Source: Neobacillus muris
Lineage (GTDB): Bacteria; Bacillota; Bacilli; Bacillales; Cytobacillaceae
DNA length: 64,000 nucleotides
Assembly (NCBI RefSeq): GCF_943193175.1
Contig: NZ_CALPDF010000019.1
Span: 1 to 64,000, forward strand
Direction: 5' to 3'
Below are positions 36,128-44,218 of the stretch, piece by piece. Position 1 is the first letter of the stretch; each line of letters opens with the position of its first letter. The notes under the pieces are model-generated. The model searched no databases, was not told the origin of the DNA, and saw nothing but the letters and a program-made list of their open reading frames with translations. Position numbers and translations under genes: made by a program.

Positions 36128-39100
36128 GCCAATCGACCTCCTTCACCCGGCGGATAATCGCCATTGTGTCGCGCTGGCTGCCCGTCGGACCATAATAGTT
36201 AAATCCATAGCTTAGCTGTGAATAGCCGCCAACCATATGGGTCGATTTCGGAACAATCCTCGTGACGCTGTTATGTGTTCCGCCACGGACCTTATTAATC
36301 GTATTAGCCGGAACACCCATCGTGCGGTCCTGAGCATGATACATGTAAATCGCTCCGCGGGGCATCCGATAAGTGAGAACAGCCCTTGCCACAACAGCCC
36401 CATTCCGGTTATAGACCTCGATCCAATCATTATCCTTAATCCCCGCTTCCGCCGCATCCTGCTCATTCATCCAGACCACCTGCCAGCCCCGGAACAATTG
36501 CACCATATTTGTGGAATCCGTAAACATGGTGTGGATTCCCCATTTTTGGTGCGGTGTCATATAGCGAAGACTGATTGATTTTTCGCTATTCTCAACTTCC
36601 TTTTCGCCTTTCAAAAATGAGCCTTTTGTAATCGGAGGGATGTACAATGGAAGGCCTTCTCCGTAATCAAGGATCACCTCGTGGTCGAGATAAAAACTTT
36701 GCCTTCCGGTAAGCGTGCGCCATGGAATATGATATTCCTTATTGACCGTGAACGGCGAATAGCGGCGGTTGTCCTTCTCCATTCCGCTCCAGACTGGGGA
36801 TGAGATGGCCTGCCGCGGCTGAATGGTTAAGGCGTCTAGTGTATAATCCTCCTCTTCACGATTAGCTGCAATGTCTGAAAGTTTCTTGCCGGTAATGCCC
36901 TCAAGCGACTTCCAGCCCTCTACAGCCCTTTTGCCATTGCTCGCACCAGACATAAGCAGGATTGCATTAATTGCTTTTTTATCGGAATAAAGATCCGGAA
37001 ATCCTTTCCCAATCCCTTCATGCTTAGACTTGCCGAGCCTGTCCATCAGCTCTTGATAGACATTTCCTGAATATTGAACTGCCTTTGTTCCATAGCCATT
37101 TTTAATATTTGGCCCGACGGTAATCCACATATCAAACACGTGCGGGTAATCCCGTTTGACGATATTGAAGTTTGGCATGGTTTTGCCTGGAATCCCTTCT
37201 ATTTCTCCTTTTCTCCAGTCCTTAACCTTTCCCATCGGCTGGGCAATCTGATTAATGGTGTCATGGGCCAATGGCGACATAACCAGATCCTCTTGTGCAG
37301 GCAGATGCTCTTTGGCCAGTTCCGAAAAGACGCGGGCAATTTCCCTAAATGCATCCCAGTCACTTCTTGTGTCCCAAGGCGGGCTAATGGCTGCATTGAA
37401 GGGATGAATAAATGGATGTAAATCGGTACTGCTGATATCGTGCTTTTCATACCAGGTGGCTGCAGGCAGAATAATATCGGAAAACAAGCCGGAACTCGTC
37501 ATACGGAAATCCATGCTGACAAACAGGTCCGTTTTTCCTTCAGGCGGAGTTTCCGCAAGCTTTATGGTTTCTGGCTGCCAGGAGCTTTCTGTTTCTGCCA
37601 ATAAAGAATCAGAAGAGCCAATTAAATGCTTAACAAAATATTCATGTCCCTTTCCACTGTCCCCCAATAAATTCGAGCGCCAATTAAAAAAGACGCGCGG
37701 GAAATTGCGGGGGTCATTCGGGTTCTCAATGGCAAATTCGAGCTTTCCTTCTGTCAGTTGCTTGGCAATATCCTGCACAAGTGCCTGATCATCCGCATTT
37801 CTCGCTCTAGCTTCCCTCATAACATCCAGGGAATTCTGGGTAAGCTGCGGAAAACTTGGCAGCCATCCTAAACGGGCAGACATGGCATTAAAATCCGCCG
37901 GATGGATGGAGGAGTACTTACTGCCCCACTCTGTTTTATCCTCTTGTTTTTCGTACTCATACCGAAACTGCTCCGTAGCAAAATAAAAGAAGGATGTCCC
38001 ATTCATGAATCGTGGTGATTTGACCCAGTCATTGGCGAAAGCAATTTGCGAGAATCCTTCCAATGGACGGACCTTTTCCTGGCCGACATAATGAGCCCAT
38101 CCACCGCCATTGACGCCTTGAGACCCTGTCAACAAGACGAGATTTAGGATGGAACGATATATTTGATCACTATGGTACCAATGGTTGGTACCGCCGCCCA
38201 TGGCAATCATTGACTTCCCTTTTGTCAATGCCGCGTTCTCGGCAAACTCTCTAGCGACTTGAATGACATGTGCCTTGTTTACCCCGGTAATGCTTTCCTG
38301 CCAAGCAGGAGTATAGGGTCTGGTTTCATCATTGTAATCAGCTGGGTAATCTCCCGGCAGTCCCCTGTTCACACCGGTATGAGCGAGGATGAGGTCAAAA
38401 ACAGTAGTAACAATCATCTCGTTTCCTGACTTATCCTTCACTTTTTTAATTGGAACGGCCCGTTTGACAATGCCGCCATCTTTTTCACCAAAATAAGGAA
38501 ATTCAACTAACGCTGATTCATCTGAATCATGGATAAAGGTCATCCTTGGATTGATATTTTCTAGATCAAGATTCCACTTTTGGCTCTTATCCCATCGAAA
38601 TCCTTCGCTTCCATTCGGGATGGCAAAGTCATTTGAGGTATCGTCCCAGACGACCGTTTTCCATTCCCCAAGTTCATGATTGCCAGACAGATCAGACGCC
38701 CGCATAAAGCGATCTGAACGATAGCCGCCATTCTGCTGCTTTTGTAAAAGAATCAGGAACGGCAGATCTGTATATTGTTTCGCATATTCTTGAAAATATG
38801 GAGTCTCTTTATCTACATAAAATTCTTTTAAGATCACATGGGTCATAGCCATCGCAAGGGCGCCGTCGGTTCCCGCTTTAGCTGGCAGCCAGACATCGGC
38901 AAATTTTTCGTATTCTGCATAATCAGGACTGACCCCTACCACCTTCGTTCCGTTATACCTGGCCTCTACCATAAAATGGGCATCCGGTGTACGGGTTTGA
39001 GGAATATTGGTCCCCCAGATAATAAAATACTTGGAGTTATACCAATCCCCGCTTTCCGGAACATCGGTTTGATCGCCCCAAACCTGCGGAGAAGCTGGAG

Positions 39101-39782
39101 GAAGGTCGGCGTACCAATCGTAAAAGCTTAAAATAGTGCCCCCAATTAAAGATAAAAATCTTGCCCCTCCCGAATAGCTGACCATTGACATCGCTGGTAT
39201 TGGACTAAACCCTACAATACGATCGGGTCCAAATTTCTTTATTGTAAAAATAGAAGCAGCAGCAATCATTTGGCAAACATCATTCCAGGTACCGCGCACA
39301 AATCCACCTTTGCCTCGTGCCTTTACATATTGCTCCCGTTTTTCTGGGTTTGTCACGATATTCTCCCAGGCCTGAACAGGATTTTGACCTTTGGCCAGTT
39401 CTTCCTTCCAGAGACCATAAAGATCCCCCCGGACGTATGGATATTTTACACGAGTGGGACTGTACGTGTACCAGGAAAAACTTGCTCCTCTTGGACAGCC
39501 ACGCGGTTCATATTCAGGAAAATCATCCCCTGTGGACGGATAATCAGTCTCCTGTGTTTCCCACGTAATAATCCCGTCTTTTACATGAATCTTCCAGCTG
39601 CATGAACCTGTACAATTAACACCATGTGTGGAACGGACCACTTTATCAAATCCCCAGCGATTGCGGTAAGCGGACTCCCAATCACGCGGGCGGAGGTTTT
39701 CTTCCGTCCAGCCGTCATTGATTCGTACTCCTCGGGATAAATGCTTAAGGGAATGCAGCAAGTTATTTTTTCTTTTCTCCAT
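36117..39782 (-). CDS. narG: Respiratory nitrate reductase alpha subunit
   Basis: The catalytic molybdenum bis-MGD subunit reducing nitrate to nitrite at the cytoplasmic face. 1221 residues, normal for NarG. The N-terminal FS0 cluster motif HGVNCTGSCSW (histidine ligand, then cysteines) is at about 53-63, with the matching cysteine in RGCPRGASFSW near 93. The motif YSGGARFLSLIGG lies near 200, and the active-site region WGDQTDVPESGDWYNSKY near 238. No twin-arginine signal is present, as expected for Nar. GGGAG seven bases upstream of the ATG sets the start. Intact, first of four nar structural genes. Confidence 0.97.
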   Translation of the reverse strand: MEKRKNNLLHSLKHLSRGVRINDGWTEENLRPRDWESAYRNRWGFDKVVRSTHGVNCTGSCSWKIHVKDGIITWETQETDYPSTGDDFPEYEPRGCPRGASFSWYTYSPTRVKYPYVRGDLYGLWKEELAKGQNPVQAWENIVTNPEKREQYVKARGKGGFVRGTWNDVCQMIAAASIFTIKKFGPDRIVGFSPIPAMSMVSYSGGARFLSLIGGTILSFYDWYADLPPASPQVWGDQTDVPESGDWYNSKYFIIWGTNIPQTRTPDAHFMVEARYNGTKVVGVSPDYAEYEKFADVWLPAKAGTDGALAMAMTHVILKEFYVDKETPYFQEYAKQYTDLPFLILLQKQQNGGYRSDRFMRASDLSGNHELGEWKTVVWDDTSNDFAIPNGSEGFRWDKSQKWNLDLENINPRMTFIHDSDESALVEFPYFGEKDGGIVKRAVPIKKVKDKSGNEMIVTTVFDLILAHTGVNRGLPGDYPADYNDETRPYTPAWQESITGVNKAHVIQVAREFAENAALTKGKSMIAMGGGTNHWYHSDQIYRSILNLVLLTGSQGVNGGGWAHYVGQEKVRPLEGFSQIAFANDWVKSPRFMNGTSFFYFATEQFRYEYEKQEDKTEWGSKYSSIHPADFNAMSARLGWLPSFPQLTQNSLDVMREARARNADDQALVQDIAKQLTEGKLEFAIENPNDPRNFPRVFFNWRSNLLGDSGKGHEYFVKHLIGSSDSLLAETESSWQPETIKLAETPPEGKTDLFVSMDFRMTSSGLFSDIILPAATWYEKHDISSTDLHPFIHPFNAAISPPWDTRSDWDAFREIARVFSELAKEHLPAQEDLVMSPLAHDTINQIAQPMGKVKDWRKGEIEGIPGKTMPNFNIVKRDYPHVFDMWITVGPNIKNGYGTKAVQYSGNVYQELMDRLGKSKHEGIGKGFPDLYSDKKAINAILLMSGASNGKRAVEGWKSLEGITGKKLSDIAANREEEDYTLDALTIQPRQAISSPVWSGMEKDNRRYSPFTVNKEYHIPWRTLTGRQSFYLDHEVILDYGEGLPLYIPPITKGSFLKGEKEVENSEKSISLRYMTPHQKWGIHTMFTDSTNMVQLFRGWQVVWMNEQDAAEAGIKDNDWIEVYNRNGAVVARAVLTYRMPRGAIYMYHAQDRTMGVPANTINKVRGGTHNSVTRIVPKSTHMVGGYSQLSYGFNYYGPTGSQRDTMAIIRRVKEVDWRED

Positions 39783-40059
39783 CGGTAAGCTCCCATCCTT
39801 TCACTTGATCTTTTAATGGATTAAAATCTTCCCCTATTAAACGAAACGAATGGTTACCAGCTTGAAGTTCTTCCAGGAACACTTCCCAATTAGCTGCATT
39901 GGCTGCCGCCAATATTAACCTTTGAAGAGTGTGGAATTCACTTATTTCATAAATTCGCTCGATTATATCTGCTGTTATACAGCCAAACCTCATTTGCAGC
40001 ACCGCTATTAAATCTTCACGGTCATCCACTAACATCGCATCCGATTCAAAAGAAAACAA
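39763..40059 (-). CDS. Small helical protein of the nar cluster (DUF4351-like)
   Basis: About 98 residues, mostly helical; the segment VLQMRFGCITADIIERIYEISEFHTLQRLILAAANAANWEVFLEEL resembles the DUF4351-type helical repeat found at the C-terminus of Rpn-family proteins. It overlaps narG by 20 bases, so it is co-translated with it. A GTG at 40068 abuts the GGGGGG site; the TTG at 40059 has proper spacing and is preferred. Presence between the hemerythrin and narG genes suggests an assembly or regulatory role in nitrate respiration, but this is inference. Confidence 0.7.
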   Translation of the reverse strand: MFSFESDAMLVDDREDLIAVLQMRFGCITADIIERIYEISEFHTLQRLILAAANAANWEVFLEELQAGNHSFRLIGEDFNPLKDQVKGWELTDGEKKK

Positions 40060-40076
40060 ACCATACACCCCCCTTT

Positions 40077-40373
40077 TTAGAGTTTGATCATTTTATAATA
40101 GTCAGCAATTAATTGGGTTTTACACTGTTCTGCCGTTTTTTTAAAAAAGCTGATCACCTGTTCGTCCGGGGTTTCCGCCTGCTTAAACGTGATATGTATT
40201 TTAGCCGATTGTGAAAAATTTGCAGAAAACCTGATTGTCACTTCATACCCATCTTCCTCTTCTATTAACGATCCATGTACATCAAAAGGATGGATATGAT
40301 AGGATGAGAAAATTTCCGACATTTTTTCATGAAGAACTGGAGCAGTAAAACGCATCAACCTCACATTTCCCAT
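40077..40373 (-). CDS. Small protein of the nar cluster, unknown function
   Basis: A 98-residue soluble protein. The first half looks mixed beta (VRLMRFTAPVLHEKMSEIFSSYHIHPFDVHG), the middle has beta strands (EVTIRFSANFSQSAKIHITF) and the end is helical and basic. One cysteine; no known motif. An AAAGG site precedes the ATG. It sits in the leftward run hemerythrin - this gene - DUF4351-like - narGHJI, with gaps of 32 and 17 bases, so it is very likely co-transcribed with narG. No function is proposed. Confidence 0.7.
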   Translation of the reverse strand: MGNVRLMRFTAPVLHEKMSEIFSSYHIHPFDVHGSLIEEEDGYEVTIRFSANFSQSAKIHITFKQAETPDEQVISFFKKTAEQCKTQLIADYYKMIKL

Positions 40374-40405
40374 TTTTACCTTTCCTTCCCATTAATTACT
40401 AAAAA

Positions 40406-40831
40406 TTAGGATGCTTCATGACCAAGAAGATTATTCATTTCATCATCATTATGAATAGAATCGATAATCAAAAGGGAATCCATGTAGGATAGCATCCTCT
40501 CGTCGATTTCCCCTTTGGCTAATAATCCCTTCAATTGGTTAACCATTCTCCGCATTAGATCATGGTCACGGGTCAGCTGGGTCACCACATTTAGCAGTTC
40601 AGGACTTTCCTCAGCCATTTCCCTATATAAGCCTTCTTCTTCTGCATCAGCATGCTTAAGTGTTCGTGATTCCCAGTGCTCAATGGTGATCTCCGCTACA
40701 TGCAATGCTTTTTCTTTTTCTCCATCCAGTAAACATTTTTGAAAAACACTCCTTAAATCCCTAGCCTCATTCAAGGCCGCTTCGTGGATGGAGGAGTGGG
40801 CATCTTGTCTTCTTAAGCTTGGACCTGACAT
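40406..40831 (-). CDS. Hemerythrin-like HHE-domain protein
   Basis: A 141-residue four-helix protein with histidine and acidic residues spaced as in hemerythrin-like domains (HSSIHEAAL, HVAEITIEHWESRTLKHADAEEEGLYREM, LTRDHDLMRRMV, IIDSIHNDDEMNNLLGHE). Such proteins bind a di-iron centre and respond to oxygen or nitric oxide. As the first gene before narGHJI it could protect or sense NO generated by nitrate respiration; the link is by context. An AAAGGAT site lies upstream. Confidence 0.78.
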   Translation of the reverse strand: MSGPSLRRQDAHSSIHEAALNEARDLRSVFQKCLLDGEKEKALHVAEITIEHWESRTLKHADAEEEGLYREMAEESPELLNVVTQLTRDHDLMRRMVNQLKGLLAKGEIDERMLSYMDSLLIIDSIHNDDEMNNLLGHEAS

Positions 40832-40854
40832 TTAAAAAACACATCCTTTTTCGT

Positions 40855-40885
40855 TATTACGGCATTTGTCGATTAATGCCGCACT
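40855..40885. promoter_or_regulatory. Candidate operator upstream of the nar operon
   Basis: A perfect 7-bp inverted repeat, CGGCATT (40860-40866) and AATGCCG (40875-40881), with an eight-base centre, lies about 30 bases before the first gene of the operon and just downstream of a TATAAG on the minus strand. It does not match the FNR consensus; the binding protein is unknown. Confidence 0.35.
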
Positions 40886-40931
40886 TATAATAGAAAGTTT
40901 TTCCAATTAATCCTGTCCTAAACTCTCAAAA

Positions 40932-40970
40932 TGAAAAAGGAGCTGAGGCAATCCCTCAACTCCTTTTTTC
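40932..40970 (-). terminator. Terminator of narK
   Basis: AAAAGGAG and TGAGG pair with CCTCA and CTCCTTTT across a small internal mismatch; a T-run follows on the minus strand. It overlaps the narK stop region. Confidence 0.8.
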
Positions 40971-42455
40971 TGTTATGTCACTGAATAATCCCAGGTAATA
41001 TTTGACCTCACCTGCATCATTTCTGACCTCGCTGATGGTGAGCCACTCTAAGTATGTCTCGCCATTTTTGCGTTTATTCCATATCTCACCCTGCCAATAT
41101 CCTTCTTTTTGAATCGATGCCCACATTTTTTCGTAAAATTTCTGATCATGCTTTCCAGATTGCAGGATATTCGGATTTTTTCCTTCTACCTCATCTGGCT
41201 CATAACCTGTAACCTTGGTAAAAGCACGGTTTACTTTTTCGATGACCCCCTTCGGATTGGTCACCATCATACTTTGACCCACATTTTCCATGATTTTTGT
41301 TTCTAAACTCAATCTTTCTAAGTAATACATCCATACAACTATCACAAAGCTTGCCAAAGCAAACATGGCCAATGACATGAAACCAATCGCATAATGGCCG
41401 GTCATATTAAAAACGGCAGACAGAACGAGGGGTGGAAAGAAGCCGCCAAGCCCTCCCATTGCCGATACAATCCCATTCACAATACCCGCTTGATTCGTGA
41501 AATAATAAGGCACCAGTTTAAAGATCGTTCCATTCCCTATTCCTGCACAAAAGGCAACGGTTAAGCAGCCAATGGAGTATAATGTAATGTTTGGTGAAAA
41601 GGACAGCAGCACACCTGATAAGGTCAGTCCCCCAAATACAAAGAACAAAATTAGAAACGGATTAAATTTATCGCCAAGCCATCCCCCAACCGGGCGCAGC
41701 AGGGTGGCCAATGTGATAAAACCAGCTGTTCTGAGTCCGGCATCTACTGAAGTCAATTTAAAATTGGACACTAAAAAGTTCGGCAAATAGACCGTAAAAG
41801 CCACAAAAGAACCAAAGGTAATAAAATAAAACAAGCTTAAAAACCATAATTTTTCATTCTTATAGACACCCTTAATTTGCTCGGTCAGAGGATTGCGCAC
41901 TCTTGGTTCTTTACGGTCACCAAGCAAAAAATTTAGTAACGCAAATAGTATGACAGGAATCAAAAATAATCGTACGGCAGTCTGCCATCCAAAAGTGTTT
42001 GCTAGTATCGGGGCGGAAAATGACGTTATGGCGGTCCCGATATTCCCCGCACCATATATCCCATTCACGAATCCATGCCGTTCCTTTGGATAGTATTTTG
42101 GCAATGAAGTGACACCGATGGAAAATACCGCTCCCCCCATACCAAGAACTAATCCGCCAATAATTAGATCCATCATGGAGTCTGCTGTACTAATATAGAA
42201 GACGGGAAAAATGATGATAAGAAAACTGATAAAAAAGATCGTTCTTGCCCCAAATTTGTTCGTCCAGTAGCCCAAAAGAATCCTCATCAGCGATCCAAGT
42301 ATGACAGGGACAGCTGTAACTAAAGCGATTTGATTAGCAGATAACTGAATGTCTTTCTTGATAAATGGCATTAAGGATGAAATGATGACCCAAACCATGA
42401 ACCCAACCACTAGACTTAAGGTTTGCAGCGGCAATTGAAGACGTTGAGCGCGCAT
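40956..42455 (-). CDS. narK: Nitrate/nitrite MFS transporter fused to a C-terminal PAS domain
   Basis: A 499-residue protein. Residues about 1-375 form an MFS transporter of the NarK type, with about 12 helices and the nitrate-porter motifs GGAVFSIGVTSLPKYYPKERHGFVNGIYGAGNIG (about 105-140) and GIGNGTIFKLVPYYF (about 305). Residues about 385-499 are a PAS/PAC domain (KVTGYEPDEVEGKNPNILQSGKHD, then WQGEIWNKRKNGETYLEWLTIS and YLGLFSDITEKR). PAS domains sense redox, oxygen or small ligands, so transport may be gated by a cytoplasmic signal. The gene is intact, with AAAGGAG before the ATG, and separate from the narGHJI unit. The function of the PAS part is inferred. Confidence 0.9.
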   Translation of the reverse strand: MRAQRLQLPLQTLSLVVGFMVWVIISSLMPFIKKDIQLSANQIALVTAVPVILGSLMRILLGYWTNKFGARTIFFISFLIIIFPVFYISTADSMMDLIIGGLVLGMGGAVFSIGVTSLPKYYPKERHGFVNGIYGAGNIGTAITSFSAPILANTFGWQTAVRLFLIPVILFALLNFLLGDRKEPRVRNPLTEQIKGVYKNEKLWFLSLFYFITFGSFVAFTVYLPNFLVSNFKLTSVDAGLRTAGFITLATLLRPVGGWLGDKFNPFLILFFVFGGLTLSGVLLSFSPNITLYSIGCLTVAFCAGIGNGTIFKLVPYYFTNQAGIVNGIVSAMGGLGGFFPPLVLSAVFNMTGHYAIGFMSLAMFALASFVIVVWMYYLERLSLETKIMENVGQSMMVTNPKGVIEKVNRAFTKVTGYEPDEVEGKNPNILQSGKHDQKFYEKMWASIQKEGYWQGEIWNKRKNGETYLEWLTISEVRNDAGEVKYYLGLFSDITEKRS

Positions 42456-42637
42456 GCTGTTATTCTCCTTTCAATTGTTCTAGAAGCAATAACCTTATTT
42501 CTCTAATTTGGCACCCATAGTGTTGAATTATTCTAAAAAAAGTTGTGTTTATGCAATCCATGACTACTATTTCTAGGAGGAGAGAACACGAAAAACCATT
42601 TGGTCTGAACCGTTCCCAATGTATTAGGGAAGTGCAT

Positions 42638-44206
42638 TCAAATCCTCTTAAGCTGTATTTTCCATTTTTGCAAGTACTCATCTGCTTTCACACACACATA
42701 ATCAATATAGAAAGTCATCATGCTATAAAGGTTGTTCATATCTCCAGCCGCATTCACCCTCAACGGTTCAATCTCTTGTTTCAACTTCACAATATCACGG
42801 ATCACCGTCTGAACATCATCAAAATTCTCCACTTTCTCCAGATCAATCAACCGGCTCGGAAACAATGGCACATTCCATTTTGAAACCCCGGATAGCAAAA
42901 CTTCCATCTTCTTTAGAGCTCCGATTACTTCAGGCTGATGCTCACCGAACGCAGAATAAAAGTCTTTTTCAATTTCGTCAAAAGCATCTCCCCAAGTCAA
43001 TCTAGCAAAATAATAGCTATTCAGCAGCTGAATCGCTTCCCATGGGTATTGGTGGTCCATTTTAAACGGGTTGTCCTTAGGAATATACGGAACAATGAGA
43101 TTAACAATTTGTTTAATTCCCATCCCTGAATACATTTCGATATCCTCATGAATTCGCTGAAATAGGGGCGGAAACAGATCCCCTAACATAAAATGATCAC
43201 TATAGTATTCAAAAACCGTTACCTGCTTTTGATTCACCTTTGCTGCCTGACACCATTTTTGGAGTGCTGCAAAGGCCCTTTTTTCCTCTGTAAAAGCCTG
43301 GTGATAATTTCTGCCCCAGTACGCAAATAACGTATCCACTGTTTTCGAACTTTCAAAGTCAGCCGGGTGCTCTAGCATCTCCCACGACAATCCCGCATTA
43401 TAGGCAATGTGTTCGACGGCAATATCTGGCAGTTCCTTTTGTATCTGTTCAGCAAATTCGATATAATGGGCTAAAAAGTGCTGATCATTCTGAATTCCAA
43501 TATCCGCCGGCCATAATGATACCCTTGTAATAGAAGCTGATTCCTTACAGGTTTCCTTGATCCGAGTGATGATGGAAGTCCTCCAGCTTTTATCTGAAAA
43601 ATCGATCTGGTTTTTCGCAAATGAGGCCGCTCCCTCAACCAAATAATGCATACTATGGCCGCCAATCGTGATCGACAGCCCGCGCTTCTCAATTTCAATT
43701 GCCAGGGAATGCTTGACCTTGTCCCAAAGCATGAACGTAAAAAATAATTCATTGATATAATGCTTTGCTGCCCAGTCGATAAGCTGGAAAAGGAATGTGA
43801 TATCATCATAATTTTCAACCACTAGGCCTCTTCGTTTCATTTTCCCGCGATGTATGGCAGCTTCTTCGTACCGATATTCCTTGTACTCTATTTCTTCAAT
43901 AGATAAAAAATTGACCCACCTATAGCCAAACAGCTTTTTACAGGCATGATAAACGCCAAAAAGAACAGATCTTGAGTTCGATCCAATGATATAAATCTTG
44001 TCTTCTTTTACTAGCAGCTGGAAAGCATCGATTGGCTCCTCGCCCTGAAGGATCGATTCTTCCAGTAACCCTCCTTCAACAAAATCCCTGCCTGTACCTA
44101 AAACAAACGAAAAAGGGACAGCTTGTTTAGCGTATTTTTCCAGCTCTTTCTTCGCAAACTGTATAGGCGGTTCCTCACTTAAAATCGTACATCGTATATC
44201 CGACAT
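42638..44206 (-). CDS. DUF4838-type glycoside hydrolase-like protein
   Basis: A 522-residue cytoplasmic protein resembling the DUF4838 / GH67-N-like group: N-terminal beta domain with LVKEDKIYIIGSNSRSVLFGVYHACKKLFGYRWV (about 85-120), then a TIM-barrel-like body (VENYDDITFLFQLIDWAAKH, SMHYLVEGAASF, SLWPADIG). No signal peptide. Such proteins are predicted glycosidases of unresolved specificity. It is the last gene of the nine-gene leftward run; a GGTGG site precedes the ATG. Substrate unknown; polysaccharide or glycoside cleavage is inference. Confidence 0.7.
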   Translation of the reverse strand: MSDIRCTILSEEPPIQFAKKELEKYAKQAVPFSFVLGTGRDFVEGGLLEESILQGEEPIDAFQLLVKEDKIYIIGSNSRSVLFGVYHACKKLFGYRWVNFLSIEEIEYKEYRYEEAAIHRGKMKRRGLVVENYDDITFLFQLIDWAAKHYINELFFTFMLWDKVKHSLAIEIEKRGLSITIGGHSMHYLVEGAASFAKNQIDFSDKSWRTSIITRIKETCKESASITRVSLWPADIGIQNDQHFLAHYIEFAEQIQKELPDIAVEHIAYNAGLSWEMLEHPADFESSKTVDTLFAYWGRNYHQAFTEEKRAFAALQKWCQAAKVNQKQVTVFEYYSDHFMLGDLFPPLFQRIHEDIEMYSGMGIKQIVNLIVPYIPKDNPFKMDHQYPWEAIQLLNSYYFARLTWGDAFDEIEKDFYSAFGEHQPEVIGALKKMEVLLSGVSKWNVPLFPSRLIDLEKVENFDDVQTVIRDIVKLKQEIEPLRVNAAGDMNNLYSMMTFYIDYVCVKADEYLQKWKIQLKRI

Positions 44207-44218
44207 TTTGCCACCTTC

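Noticed and set aside
36212-39605. Several long plus- and minus-strand frames within narG
   Set aside because: Shadow frames of a well-conserved 1221-codon gene; none has a ribosome site or family resemblance.
42456-42637. Possible small gene in the narK/DUF4838 gap (AGGAGG near 42574)
   Set aside because: No start codon at proper spacing opens a frame of meaningful length that does not overlap the DUF4838 gene antisense.
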